Assembly (NCBI RefSeq): GCF_014859555.1
Contig: NZ_JACUTY010000013.1
Coordinates: 1-43,902, forward strand
From: Thiomicrospira sp.
Lineage (GTDB): Bacteria > Pseudomonadota > Gammaproteobacteria > Thiomicrospirales > Thiomicrospiraceae
Direction of reading: 5' to 3'
Length of the DNA: 43,902 nt
In this document: positions 7,078 through 15,330 of the stretch, one piece after another
Layout of the letters: every line of letters starts with the position of its first letter
Numbering within the stretch: the stretch's first letter is position 1
The notes under the pieces: generated by a model
Databases searched by the model: none
What the model saw: only the letters and a program-made list of their open reading frames with translations
What the model was told of the DNA's origin: nothing
Translations under genes and position numbers: made by a program

Positions 7078-8073
7078 TTAACCACCTAACGACACCATTT
7101 GTCTAAATTCGATATTGTGTACATTTTCATTGAAAAAATGACGCTCCGGCTTTTGCGCAATGGCATCAATAATAATTTGGCGGAGTGTTTCATCACTCAC
7201 ACCAGCACGTATAGGTGAGCGTAAATCTACGCCATCTTCTTGACCTAAGCACAAAGCTAAAAAGCCGCGTGCCGTTAAACGCACGCGGTTGCAGGTTTCA
7301 CAAAAGTGCTGAGATACGGCTGAAATTACACCAATTTTGGCATCGGTGCCAGCAATTAAATAGTTACGCGCCGGGCCATCGTGTGAGCGTCCGCTCGATG
7401 GAATTAAGTCGGTACCAACATGTTCTCGCACCCGCTTCAAAATCTTTTCAGCGGCATAGTGTTGATCCATCATGCTGACGCCGGCGGGCCCAATCGGCAT
7501 AGTTTCGATAAAACGTACTTCGACACCTTTTCGGATACCGAAATCGACCATCGCTTCAATTTCATCATCGTTGGTGCCTTTCATCACCACCATATTCAAC
7601 TTAACCGGCTTCATACCCTGTGCCAAGGCTGCATCGATCCCCGCCATCACTTTTTCTAAGTTGCCACCGCGTGTGATGTGTTCAAACTTGTTGGGATTTA
7701 ATGAATCAATTGATACATTCACACGATTAATACTTTTGGCTAACGCCTCGGCGTGTTTGTCTAAATGATGCGCGTTGCTAGATAATGCAATATCCTCGAT
7801 CCCAGGAAGCGCCTTCAGACCCGCAGCAAATTCAGCTAAACCTTTACGCACTAAGGGTTCGCCACCAGTTAAACGTACTTTTTTAACACCCAGTTCACTA
7901 AACGCTTTAATAATGCGGGTCAGTTCTTCATAAGACAAATACTCGGTATGCTTGCCTTCGGGATGCACGCCTTGTTCCGGCATACAATAACCACAACGAT
8001 AGTTACACTTGTCGGTGACCGATACCCGAAGGTATTCAATTTTGCGCTGGAATGGATCGATTAATTCTTTCAT
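7078..8073 (-). CDS. moaA: GTP 3',8-cyclase MoaA (radical SAM)
   Basis: This 331-residue radical-SAM enzyme converts GTP to 3',8-cyclo-GTP, which starts molybdenum cofactor synthesis. The SAM-binding cluster motif CNYRCGYCMPEQG is near residue 23, TGGEPLVRKGL follows, and the C-terminal cluster motif (CETCNRVRLTARGFLALC) binds the second iron-sulfur centre. The protein ends in Gly-Gly, as needed for activity in this family. It is the first gene of moaA-moaD-moaE. A promoter and an inverted repeat lie immediately upstream. No clear ribosome binding site is seen before the ATG. Confidence 0.97.
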   Translation of the reverse strand: MKELIDPFQRKIEYLRVSVTDKCNYRCGYCMPEQGVHPEGKHTEYLSYEELTRIIKAFSELGVKKVRLTGGEPLVRKGLAEFAAGLKALPGIEDIALSSNAHHLDKHAEALAKSINRVNVSIDSLNPNKFEHITRGGNLEKVMAGIDAALAQGMKPVKLNMVVMKGTNDDEIEAMVDFGIRKGVEVRFIETMPIGPAGVSMMDQHYAAEKILKRVREHVGTDLIPSSGRSHDGPARNYLIAGTDAKIGVISAVSQHFCETCNRVRLTARGFLALCLGQEDGVDLRSPIRAGVSDETLRQIIIDAIAQKPERHFFNENVHNIEFRQMVSLGG

Positions 8074-8088
8074 AATTTGGACTTTTTT

Positions 8089-8118
8089 AACCGTTAGGTT
8101 CAGTTGGCTATAACGGTT
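8089..8118. repeat. Inverted repeat at the moaA transcription start
   Basis: AACCGTTA and TAACGGTT, 14 bases apart, form a perfect 8-bp dyad. It begins at about the +1 position predicted from the promoter at 8123-8151, so it is either an operator overlapping the start site or a hairpin at the very 5' end of the moaA mRNA. Confidence 0.5.
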
Positions 8119-8122
8119 GATT

Positions 8123-8151
8123 ATTCTAGATTAGAATTTGCTGAAATGCAA
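8123..8151 (-). promoter_or_regulatory. Predicted moaA promoter
   Basis: On the minus strand TTGCAT (8151-8146) and TAGAAT (8128-8123) are separated by 17 bases, a good sigma-70 pattern. The predicted start site leaves a leader of only about 40 bases, too short for a molybdenum-cofactor riboswitch. Confidence 0.5.
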
Positions 8152-8257
8152 TCAATAGAATAAAGCTTTAGAAAAGGATGCAAGCGAGAGTGTAGATTCC
8201 TTATATAAATCTAGGGTACTATCCTCATTATCGACCTTAAATAGTGAAAGGGATCCT

Positions 8258-8779
8258 ATGCAAGTCACGCAAAATTCTGGTCAACTGAGCATCATACAAA
8301 CTAAAGGTTCACTAGATTGGGCCTATCCGCCCATGATATTGGCCAGTACCGCTCGGGTTATGGATAAAGATGTACATTTGTTTTTTACATTTTACGGTTT
8401 ACGTTGTTTATTAAAAGACACCAAAAGCTTAAAGGTCTCCCCGGTAGGTAATCCCGGCATGCCGATCCATCTTCCGAATGGCCCGGCTGCACTTCGCCAA
8501 TTTGACTTTCGTCAACTCATGCCGGATCTGATTTGGGGATTACCAGGCATGACAAGCTTTGCCACTTGGGCCTTTAAAAAACAGCTCAAACAACAGGGGC
8601 AACTGTCTTTCGAGGAACTACGTGAGTTGTGCTTAGAAATGGGGGTCAAAATGACCGCTTGTGAGATGAGCATTGAATTAATGGGCTGGCGCCACAGTGA
8701 CTTTATTGATGGCATTGATTACGCTGGGGCGGCGACCTATTTCGCCAACAGCCCAGAGCAACAAAGTTTATTTATTTAG
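8258..8779 (+). CDS. dsrE2: DsrE2-like sulfur-trafficking protein (DsrE/DsrF superfamily)
   Basis: This 173-residue protein resembles the DsrE2 / COG2210 group, often labelled peroxiredoxin-like. Relatives relay sulfane sulfur with TusA and rhodaneses in sulfur oxidisers. The typical elements are an N-terminal strand and helix (DWAYPPMILASTARVMDKDVH), a hydrophobic TFYGLRCLL segment and the conserved MTACEMSIELMGW motif with the presumed sulfur-carrying Cys near residue 133. A membrane-like segment often seen in the middle of DsrE2 proteins is not obvious. No tusA or rhodanese gene lies alongside. AAGGGA precedes the ATG. The gene meets glmS tail to tail with no bases between the stop codons. 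Confidence 0.75.
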   Translation: MQVTQNSGQLSIIQTKGSLDWAYPPMILASTARVMDKDVHLFFTFYGLRCLLKDTKSLKVSPVGNPGMPIHLPNGPAALRQFDFRQLMPDLIWGLPGMTSFATWAFKKQLKQQGQLSFEELRELCLEMGVKMTACEMSIELMGWRHSDFIDGIDYAGAATYFANSPEQQSLFI

Positions 8780-10639
8780 CTATTCTACCGTCACGGATTT
8801 AGCTAAATTACGTGGCTGATCGACATCGGTGCCTTTAATTAAAGCGACATGATAAGCCAACAACTGTAAGGCAATGTTAAACGTAATGGGGGCGGTAATA
8901 CGGCCGACATTCGTCGTGGTTTTAACGACCGTAAAGGTGCCATCCGAACTGGTATCGGATTTTTCATCTTCAAACACAATCATCTGGCCACCACGTGCAT
9001 TTACTTCTTGTAAGTTAGATTTAAGTTTTTCTAACAAATCATCGTGTGGAGCGATGGCAATCACCGGAATCGATTCGTCAATTAATGCCAGCGGGCCATG
9101 TTTGAGTTCACCGGCTGGATAAGCTTCAGCATGAATATAACTGATCTCTTTAAGTTTTAACGCGCCTTCCAACGCAATTGGGTACATAGTGCCCCGGCCC
9201 AAAAACAGCGCATTTTGTTTATCTGCAAAGCCATTCGCAATTTGTATGATAATATTTTCATGACTTAACGCGTTTTGCACCAGGCCTGGTAGTTTTTGTA
9301 AACCATGCACAATCACGGTTTCACGACTTTCATCCATCGTGCCTTTAACTTTACCCACAGCCGTTAATAACAAAGCCAAAGAAACCAGTTGAGTGGTAAA
9401 AGCTTTGGTGCTGGCCACGCCTATTTCTGGACCAGCATGGGTTAAAAATACCAAGTCCGACTCACGAGTCATTGACGACTCTGGCGCATTACAAATGGTT
9501 AAAGTGGGAATAGTTAACGCGTATTTTTTAGCGTAGGCTTTAACTTGTTGCAGGGCGGCCAAGGTATCGGCGGTTTCACCGGATTGCGAAATCGTAACAA
9601 ATAAGGTTTTGTCCTGAATCACCGGATTGCGATAACGATATTCGCTCGCCACTTCGACTTGGCAAGCCAGTTGAATAATATCTTCAAACCAGTATTTCGC
9701 CACCAGGCCTGCATGATAACTGGTACCACAAGCAATAATTTGAACTTGCTGAATATCCTTAAATAAAGCTTCGGCTTGGTTGCCAAACGCGTTGACCAGA
9801 ACATGATCTTGCGTGATTCGACCCTCTAACGTATCAATAATAGATTGCGGCTGCTCAAAAATTTCTTTATGCATATAATGGCGATGCTCGCCCAATTCTA
9901 CTGCGGCTGAACTCAGGTTCGATACACGAATTTCTCGCTCAACCGCTTCACCAGCTTGGTTATAAATTTGTAACGAGTCGCGTGTAATATCAGCTACATC
10001 ACCTTCTTCTAAAAAGATCACATTCTGCGTAACCGGAAGCAAAGCCGACACATCTGAGGCGATAAAATATTCCCCAATGCCCACGCCAATGACTAATGGG
10101 CTACCCTTACGTGCCGCAATCAAGCGATTCGGCTCGGTGATTGACATCACACCTAAGGCATAAGCACCCTCAAAATGTTGAATCGCGGTTTGTACCGCAT
10201 TTAATAAATTTGGCTGGTGCTTGAGTTGTTCTGCAATGCAATGCGCCACCACTTCAGTATCGGTTTCGGAGGTAAAGCGATACCCTAGCTCTAACTGCTT
10301 CTTTTTAAGTTGCTGATAGTTTTCAATAATGCCATTGTGTACCACCGCCACTTGGTTATTACAAACATGCGGGTGGGCATTATTTTCAGAAGGTACACCG
10401 TGTGTGGCCCAGCGGGTATGCGCAATACCCATGTTGCCTGCGAGCTTATGTTCAGCCTCGTCAATTCGTGCTTCTAAGGCTTTAATTTTTCCAAGTGCTC
10501 GTTGGCGACTAATTTGGCCCTGCTCGTCTAACACCGCTACCCCGGATGAATCATAACCTCGATACTCTAGGCGTTTTAGGCCTTCAACTAAAATAGGGAC
10601 AACATTACGTTCAGCTACGCCGCCAACAATTCCGCACAT
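8780..10639 (-). CDS. glmS: Glutamine-fructose-6-phosphate aminotransferase GlmS
   Basis: This 619-residue enzyme makes glucosamine-6-phosphate from fructose-6-phosphate and glutamine for peptidoglycan and lipopolysaccharide. It has the N-terminal glutaminase domain starting at the processed Cys2 (MCGIVGG), with GIAHTRWATHG and HNGIIENY, and two SIS domains (CGTSYHAG, SQSGETADT, ESDLVFLTHAGPEIGVASTKAF, LGRGTMYPIALEGALKLKE). It ends in the typical LAKSVTVE. One exact and one near palindrome copy lie inside. Confidence 0.98.
   Translation of the reverse strand: MCGIVGGVAERNVVPILVEGLKRLEYRGYDSSGVAVLDEQGQISRQRALGKIKALEARIDEAEHKLAGNMGIAHTRWATHGVPSENNAHPHVCNNQVAVVHNGIIENYQQLKKKQLELGYRFTSETDTEVVAHCIAEQLKHQPNLLNAVQTAIQHFEGAYALGVMSITEPNRLIAARKGSPLVIGVGIGEYFIASDVSALLPVTQNVIFLEEGDVADITRDSLQIYNQAGEAVEREIRVSNLSSAAVELGEHRHYMHKEIFEQPQSIIDTLEGRITQDHVLVNAFGNQAEALFKDIQQVQIIACGTSYHAGLVAKYWFEDIIQLACQVEVASEYRYRNPVIQDKTLFVTISQSGETADTLAALQQVKAYAKKYALTIPTLTICNAPESSMTRESDLVFLTHAGPEIGVASTKAFTTQLVSLALLLTAVGKVKGTMDESRETVIVHGLQKLPGLVQNALSHENIIIQIANGFADKQNALFLGRGTMYPIALEGALKLKEISYIHAEAYPAGELKHGPLALIDESIPVIAIAPHDDLLEKLKSNLQEVNARGGQMIVFEDEKSDTSSDGTFTVVKTTTNVGRITAPITFNIALQLLAYHVALIKGTDVDQPRNLAKSVTVE
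9279..9290. repeat. Palindrome ACCAGGCCTGGT, copy 5
   Basis: Within glmS, read as LPGLVQ on the minus strand. Confidence 0.95.
9702..9713. repeat. Near copy of the palindrome (10/12) in glmS
   Basis: ACCAGGCCTGCA keeps ten of twelve bases and is read as HAGLVAK, at a conserved position next to the CGTSYHAG motif, where Ala replaces the Pro given by exact copies. Confidence 0.6.
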
Positions 10640-10669
10640 ATTTTTTCCTTAACTGCCAAACACAGTGCC

Positions 10670-10682
10670 GGACAACTTGTCC
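10670..10682. repeat. Short dyad in the glmS leader
   Basis: GGACAACTTGTCC is a 13-base dyad with one central base, about 30 bases upstream of the glmS start. It could be an operator or a small hairpin. No glmS ribozyme-like structure was recognised in the 122-base gap. Confidence 0.3.
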
Positions 10683-10761
10683 AGAAGACTGCATTTTCTT
10701 ATGATTAAATTCTAAGTCATTTTAACATGATATAAGCCCTAATCGCTCAAAGCTGAATGGA

Positions 10762-11583
10762 TTATTCATGGCTTCTTTGACGGTAATAAACGGCATGTCT
10801 TGGCCAACCTTTTTGGGTATAGCCAGAATATTGATAAGTGACTTGGCTACCTATTTTGGGCGGGTTATCGCGTAATTGATCCGTCAGCCCACTGCCGAGT
10901 TTTAGGTGTTGATTTTGTGCATTCAAACAAATTAATGCCCCAACTTTACCAGTATATTTTCCTTGACCCTCGGTATATCCGATCACTTTGCATTCGGCAT
11001 CATATTTGGGTTTAACTTTAAGCGAATCATGACTACGACCTACTTGATAACCTACATTTGGGTCTCTTACCACTAAGCCTTCTGCTCCGTTTTTAACCTC
11101 TTTTTCTAGACGTGCCTGCAATTGCTCAGCAGAGCTAATCGTGACTTGTGGGATAATGTTCAAATGTGGAATGTCATGCTCGGTTAAATAATTTTCTAAC
11201 ACACCCAAACGGGCCATTAATCCACCGCTGGCTTGCGGCACATCAAAAATGTGATAACCCACTTTTTTCCAGCCATCATGCGGGGTTTGGGTCATCACAA
11301 CCGACAGAGTAGCTTCAAACTGTTCGCGTCCTATCCAAAGCTCACCATCCAAAGCAAAAGGTGGAAAATCTTGAGTGAACCAGGCAGGGGTTGCCAAATG
11401 ATTGCCGCCTCGGCTGATTAAATTTTGACCATCCCAATAGGCCCTCACACCATCCAGCTTTTCACTGACCAACCAACCCGCTATTGATTGGTTTTCATAA
11501 CGCTCTAATGCCATAATTTCAGGTTGCTTAGCCCAGCTGGAAACCAGCGCTAAGTTCAACAAAATGATCAATATAATAGGCAT
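10762..11583 (-). CDS. ligE: Exported ATP-dependent DNA ligase, Lig E type
   Basis: This 273-residue minimal ATP-dependent DNA ligase would seal nicks in duplex DNA. Motif I is SEKLDGVRAYW with the adenylated Lys, motif III FALDGELWIG, motif IV GAEGLVVRDP and motif V SLKVKPKYDAECKV, followed by a compact OB fold with no extra domains. The first about 19 residues (MPIILIILLNLALVSSWAK) form a signal peptide, so the enzyme is probably periplasmic. Lig E proteins with such leaders are common in naturally competent proteobacteria and are proposed to act on incoming DNA or extracellular DNA. AAGGAA precedes the ATG. It lies downstream of dnaN beyond a terminator. Confidence 0.88.
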   Translation of the reverse strand: MPIILIILLNLALVSSWAKQPEIMALERYENQSIAGWLVSEKLDGVRAYWDGQNLISRGGNHLATPAWFTQDFPPFALDGELWIGREQFEATLSVVMTQTPHDGWKKVGYHIFDVPQASGGLMARLGVLENYLTEHDIPHLNIIPQVTISSAEQLQARLEKEVKNGAEGLVVRDPNVGYQVGRSHDSLKVKPKYDAECKVIGYTEGQGKYTGKVGALICLNAQNQHLKLGSGLTDQLRDNPPKIGSQVTYQYSGYTQKGWPRHAVYYRQRSHE

Positions 11584-11650
11584 GAGATTCCTTTTAAGCT
11601 AATCGCCAATCCTAAGTTTAATCCATTGTTTTTAAACAATAAACACAAAC

Positions 11651-11680
11651 AAAAAACCCCGAATTTAACGGGGCCTTTTG
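11651..11680. terminator. Terminator downstream of dnaN
   Basis: CCCCG (11657-11661) pairs with CGGGG (11669-11673) around AATTTAA. On the minus strand the stem is followed by GGTTTTTTG, so it would stop dnaA-dnaN transcription. A T-stretch on the other side makes it possibly bidirectional. Confidence 0.75.
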
Positions 11681-11750
11681 TTTGAATGGAAATAAGGGCA
11701 AATAGGGCACCTAGATTAACGCCGAATAAAATTCTGCGGGGCTTAAAGGT

Positions 11751-12860
11751 TTATAAACGCATCGGCATAATCACATGTTGACAAGACAGGGTTTCAAACT
11801 CGGCCGATACTAAACAACTACTGCTGCTGTCTTTCAAGCTCAAGGTGATGCAATCATCTTTAACCGAGTTAATCACATCAAGTAAGTAACTCACATTAAA
11901 ACCAATTTCAATTTTATCGCCTTGGTAGTCAATCGCCATATCTTCATGCGACTCATCTTGCTCACTATTTTGCGCATGTACGGTCAATAAATTCTGGTCC
12001 AATACCATGCGTACGCCTTTAAAGCGCTCGTTAGACAAAATAGCCGAACGTTGCAAAATCGCTTTCAGTAGTTCATGATCCGTTTGCACAAACACATCAT
12101 TATTCTGCGGAATGACTCGACGATAATCTGGATAACGACCATCAATTAATTTACAGGTAAACACCGTGTCCAAAAACTGTACCGTTAAATAGTTTTTGGC
12201 CAATGAAATCTGAATTTCTTCATCTTGATCAACTAAAAGCTTGGTCAATTCCATAATGGCTTTACGCGGCACAATGGCTTGGGTTGGTGTCAACTCACCA
12301 AAATCGGCCTCTAGTGCACAGGTTGATAGGCGGTGGCCATCGGTGGCCACTAAACGTAACCCACTCGAACTAATATCGAACAACATACCGTTTAAATAAA
12401 ACCGTACATCCTGACTGGCCATAGAAAAACTGCAGTGCTGAATCAATTGTTTAAACTGACCCTGCATCAAACGTAATCCGAGTTGGGCTTGCGTTAAGTC
12501 TATATGTGGATAATCTGCACCGGGTAAGGTGGAAAGCTTAAAAGAAGAACGTCCCGCTTTAACTGTACAACGAACCTCATCAAATTCAAGCGTGACTAAT
12601 ACACCATCGGGCAAGGATCGCACAATGGTTAATAACTTCTGAGCCGGTAATGTAATATCAAACACCTCACCTTCGACTTGCTCAAGCTCGGTTTGCGAAC
12701 GCGTTTCAATTTCTAAGTCCGAGCCCGTCACAATCAAAAAGGATTGTGACACTTGAAATAAAAAATTGCCTAAAATGGGCATGGTTTGACGTTTCTCAAC
12801 CACACCAGCCACGGTTTGAAGGGCTTTTAGGAGGTTTTCACGTTTCAAGGTCAATTTCAT
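11751..12860 (-). CDS. dnaN: DNA polymerase III beta sliding clamp DnaN
   Basis: This 369-residue ring-forming clamp tethers polymerase III to DNA. The N-terminal MKLTLKRENLLKALQTVAGVVEKRQTMPILGN pattern (split across the start), the repeated three-domain clamp fold and the C-terminal CQHVIMPMRL, with the hydrophobic-pocket MPMRL end, are diagnostic. It lies ten bases after dnaA, and GAGG overlapping the dnaA stop serves as its ribosome binding site. It does not continue into recF as in many gammaproteobacteria; recF lies 5 kb away on the other strand. Confidence 0.98.
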   Translation of the reverse strand: MKLTLKRENLLKALQTVAGVVEKRQTMPILGNFLFQVSQSFLIVTGSDLEIETRSQTELEQVEGEVFDITLPAQKLLTIVRSLPDGVLVTLEFDEVRCTVKAGRSSFKLSTLPGADYPHIDLTQAQLGLRLMQGQFKQLIQHCSFSMASQDVRFYLNGMLFDISSSGLRLVATDGHRLSTCALEADFGELTPTQAIVPRKAIMELTKLLVDQDEEIQISLAKNYLTVQFLDTVFTCKLIDGRYPDYRRVIPQNNDVFVQTDHELLKAILQRSAILSNERFKGVRMVLDQNLLTVHAQNSEQDESHEDMAIDYQGDKIEIGFNVSYLLDVINSVKDDCITLSLKDSSSSCLVSAEFETLSCQHVIMPMRL

Positions 12861-12870
12861 CTTAACAGCC

Positions 12871-14232
12871 TCAAGAAGTTATAATTCGAATTAGTTTGTT
12901 AAAGTCTTCATCCATTCGATGATCGGTTTCGCGCAATTCTTTTATTTTGCGAACCGCATGTAATACGGTGGTATGGTCACGACCACCAAAAGCATCGCCA
13001 ATTTCGGGCAAACTATGATGGGTTAATTCCTTTGCTAAAGCCATCGCTACCTGGCGGGGTCTGGCTACATTGCGAGTACGGCGTTTAGAAAGCATATCGG
13101 CCACACGCAACTTAAAATAATCCGCTACGGTTTTTTGTATATTTTCCAGCGTAACCATTTTTTGTTGCAATGCGAGTAGGTCTTTAAGTGCCTCTTTAAC
13201 CATTTCCACACTCAAAGATCTCTGAGTAAACTGGGCAAAGGCAACGACGCGCTTAAGTGCGCCTTCGAGTTCACGCACATTTCCACGTAAGCGCTTGGCA
13301 ATAAAAAAAGCCACGTCTTCAGGTAAAGCAAAACCCGCTTCGTTGGCTTTTTTCATTAATATTGCAACCCGCATCTCAAACTCTGGCGGCTCAACCGCTA
13401 TCGTCAACCCCCAACCAAAGCGTGATTTCAAGCGGTCTTCTAAACCATCCACTTCTTTTGGAAAACGGTCAGAAGTGAGGATAACCTGCTTATTACCTTC
13501 TAGCAAGGTATTAAACGTATGGAAAAACTCTTCTTGAGATTGCTCTTTATTCGCAAAAAACTGGATATCATCGATCAATAAAGCATCCAGTGACCGATAA
13601 AACCGTTTGAAATCTTCAATTTTATTATGACGCAGTGCGTTGACCATATCGGCTACAAAACTTTCAGAGTGTAAATAAACGACACGAGCCTGTGGGTTTT
13701 TTTCAATCAATGCATTACCAATTGCGTGCATTAAATGCGTTTTACCCAAACCGACGCCACCATAAATAAAGAAGGGGTTGTAGCTACCACCAGGGTTATC
13801 GGCTACTTGACGTGCCGCGGCGGCGGCGAGTTGGTTAGCTTTACCTTCAACAAAATTGTCAAACGTGTAATTAGGATTAAGTTTGTGCTTAATGGTTTTT
13901 TTATTCGGATCAATTTTAGATGATGTTTCTGATTGAATCGGTTGTTGTAAAGGCTGTGGAACCCTTGGTTCTGGCTCAGGTGCTTGGGTATCGTATTCAC
14001 CGATTTCTAACCGCACCTGAGGTGGGTTATGTGGCACGACCTTATGAACGGCTTCACGAATATTGCTCATCAGCTTACGATTTACCCAATCCAAAATGAA
14101 GGGGGTAGGCGCTAATAAACGAATCACGGATTCTTCTTCAATGACTTTTAAAGGGCGTATCCAGCTGTGAAACTGCTGTTCATTTAGATCATTCTCTAAG
14201 AACTTTAGACTTTGCGACCACAAATGACTCAA
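12871..14232 (-). CDS. dnaA: Chromosomal replication initiator DnaA
   Basis: This AAA+ initiator binds DnaA boxes and opens oriC. It shows domain I ([24 protein letters not shown]), a Pro/Gln-rich linker around residues 85-120, the [15 protein letters not shown] start of domain III, Walker [10 protein letters not shown] near residue 160, Walker B LLIDDIQF, and the domain IV signature [15 protein letters not shown]. No ATG is available. GAGGAG (14246-14241) has ideal eight-base spacing to a TTG at 14232, giving 453 residues beginning (M)SHLW. The GTG at 14241 overlaps that ribosome binding site and is less likely. A DnaA box lies in the presumed promoter, which suggests autoregulation. Confidence 0.97.
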   Translation of the reverse strand: MSHLWSQSLKFLENDLNEQQFHSWIRPLKVIEEESVIRLLAPTPFILDWVNRKLMSNIREAVHKVVPHNPPQVRLEIGEYDTQAPEPEPRVPQPLQQPIQSETSSKIDPNKKTIKHKLNPNYTFDNFVEGKANQLAAAAARQVADNPGGSYNPFFIYGGVGLGKTHLMHAIGNALIEKNPQARVVYLHSESFVADMVNALRHNKIEDFKRFYRSLDALLIDDIQFFANKEQSQEEFFHTFNTLLEGNKQVILTSDRFPKEVDGLEDRLKSRFGWGLTIAVEPPEFEMRVAILMKKANEAGFALPEDVAFFIAKRLRGNVRELEGALKRVVAFAQFTQRSLSVEMVKEALKDLLALQQKMVTLENIQKTVADYFKLRVADMLSKRRTRNVARPRQVAMALAKELTHHSLPEIGDAFGGRDHTTVLHAVRKIKELRETDHRMDEDFNKLIRIITS

Positions 14233-14312
14233 AACACACACTCCTCAAATTAAGCTTGATCGACCAACCCAAAACACTAATAAATTTAGGGCTTAATCTT
14301 ATATTTGAACCG

Positions 14313-14329
14313 ATTATACCTGTGAATAA
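14313..14329 (-). promoter_or_regulatory. dnaA promoter -10 with adjacent DnaA box
   Basis: On the minus strand TATAAT (14318-14313) is a perfect -10 about 80 bases from the dnaA start. The DnaA box TTATTCACA lies two bases upstream of it, between -10 and -35, so bound DnaA would block RNA polymerase. The -35 match is weak. Confidence 0.55.
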
Positions 14330-14350
14330 CTTTTAAAAACAGAGCAGACC

Positions 14351-14359
14351 TGTGGATAA
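14351..14359 (-). promoter_or_regulatory. DnaA box (perfect)
   Basis: TTATCCACA read on the minus strand, 30 bases from the box at 14321 and 24 from the box at 14375. Confidence 0.85.
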
Positions 14360-14374
14360 GTCCATCTGAAACTC

Positions 14375-14383
14375 TGTGGATAA
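14375..14383 (-). promoter_or_regulatory. DnaA box (perfect)
   Basis: Second perfect TTATCCACA on the minus strand, immediately beside the AT-rich stretch. Confidence 0.85.
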
Positions 14384-14476
14384 GTTGGTTTTAAAAGCTT
14401 TATATTATTGATATAAATCACAAAATAATTTCACAATATTTATTTTCTGTTAGTTTGAAAACCATCACTTTACTGG

Positions 14477-15268
14477 CTAAAAGAAAAACAGCATCTTAAT
14501 GCCTAGCCCAATTAACAACAGACCAAACATCCGTTTTAAGGCTTTAACAGGCAAACGATGGGCTAACTTGGCCCCCAAGTAGGCGGTAAACATACTCATG
14601 CTCACAATCGCAATAAAAGCCGGCCAATATACAAATCCTGTAGTGTAGGCTGGCAAGTTATCTACTTTTAAACCGGCCAGCATATAACCAAGCGTTCCCG
14701 CTAATGCAATCGGCAAACCAATTGCCGCTGAAGTGGCAATGGCTCTTTGAATCACAAGGTTGTTCCATTGCAAATAAGGGGTTGAAATCGATCCACCGCC
14801 AATACCCAACAAAGCCGATAAGCTACCAATACCAAAACCCACACCGTTGAGTGGTAACAAGCCTGGTAAACATCGGTCAGCGTGCGGCTGTTTTCCCCAA
14901 ATCATATAAAGCGCGGCCAGAATTTCCATCACCCCGAATAACTTAGCTAACCAGAAGGTTGAGAAAAATTGCGAACTCCATGCGCCAATAAATCCGCCCA
15001 CTAAAATACCCAACAGCATGGCACGTAACACCTTCCACTGAACAGCACGCTCATAATGATGGCTAATAACAGAAGACAAGCCTGTGATCAAAATAGTGGC
15101 CAATGAGGTAGCAATGGCGATATGAACAATGTATTCGGACTGTAGAAATATTAAAAATACCGAGCTTAACACTGGCACCAGAATTAAACCGCCACCAATA
15201 CCTAATAAACCGGCGATTAAACCGGTAACCATGCCAGTTAAAGCATAAATCAGGAGTTCAATAATCAT
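14477..15268 (-). CDS. TauE/SafE family membrane exporter
   Basis: This 263-residue membrane protein has about eight hydrophobic segments and the duplicated family motif, GIGGGLILVPVL near the N-terminus and GIGGGSISTPYL at about residue 156. TauE/SafE proteins export sulfite, sulfoacetate or related organosulfur anions; the substrate here is unknown, though sulfite export would suit a sulfur oxidiser. It lies between oriC and yidC, downstream of the yidC terminator, so it probably has its own promoter. It interrupts the usual rpmH-rnpA-yidC / dnaA neighbourhood. Confidence 0.88.
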   Translation of the reverse strand: MIIELLIYALTGMVTGLIAGLLGIGGGLILVPVLSSVFLIFLQSEYIVHIAIATSLATILITGLSSVISHHYERAVQWKVLRAMLLGILVGGFIGAWSSQFFSTFWLAKLFGVMEILAALYMIWGKQPHADRCLPGLLPLNGVGFGIGSLSALLGIGGGSISTPYLQWNNLVIQRAIATSAAIGLPIALAGTLGYMLAGLKVDNLPAYTTGFVYWPAFIAIVSMSMFTAYLGAKLAHRLPVKALKRMFGLLLIGLGIKMLFFF

Positions 15269-15292
15269 AGTCTTTCTTTGGAGATTTAAATA

Positions 15293-15319
15293 AAAAAGCC
15301 ACGCTAGAGCGTGGCTTTT
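15293..15319 (-). terminator. Terminator downstream of yidC
   Basis: GCCACGC and GCGTGGC form a seven-bp stem with a four-base loop. On the minus strand it is followed by TTTTTTA, a textbook rho-independent terminator 12 bases past the yidC stop. Confidence 0.88.
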
Positions 15320-15330
15320 AAAGTCGAAAC

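Larger units (their letters stand above)
14233..14476. other. oriC: Probable chromosomal origin of replication (oriC)
   Basis: The 244-base gap upstream of dnaA holds three DnaA boxes in the same orientation: TGTGGATAA at 14351-14359 and 14375-14383 (perfect TTATCCACA on the minus strand) and TGTGAATAA at 14321-14329 (matching TTWTNCACA). Next to them is a very AT-rich stretch (about 14391-14460) suitable as a duplex-unwinding element. Nothing else in the gap looks like a gene. Position beside dnaA and box clustering are the evidence; strand-skew analysis could confirm it. Confidence 0.82.

Noticed and set aside
8074-8160. Molybdenum-cofactor riboswitch upstream of moaA
   Set aside because: The predicted leader is only about 40 bases and shows a single simple dyad.
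10578-10583. Other AGGCCT hexamers (near 549, 10578, 18840, 40143) as motif copies
   Set aside because: They match only the central six to eight bases, as expected by chance.
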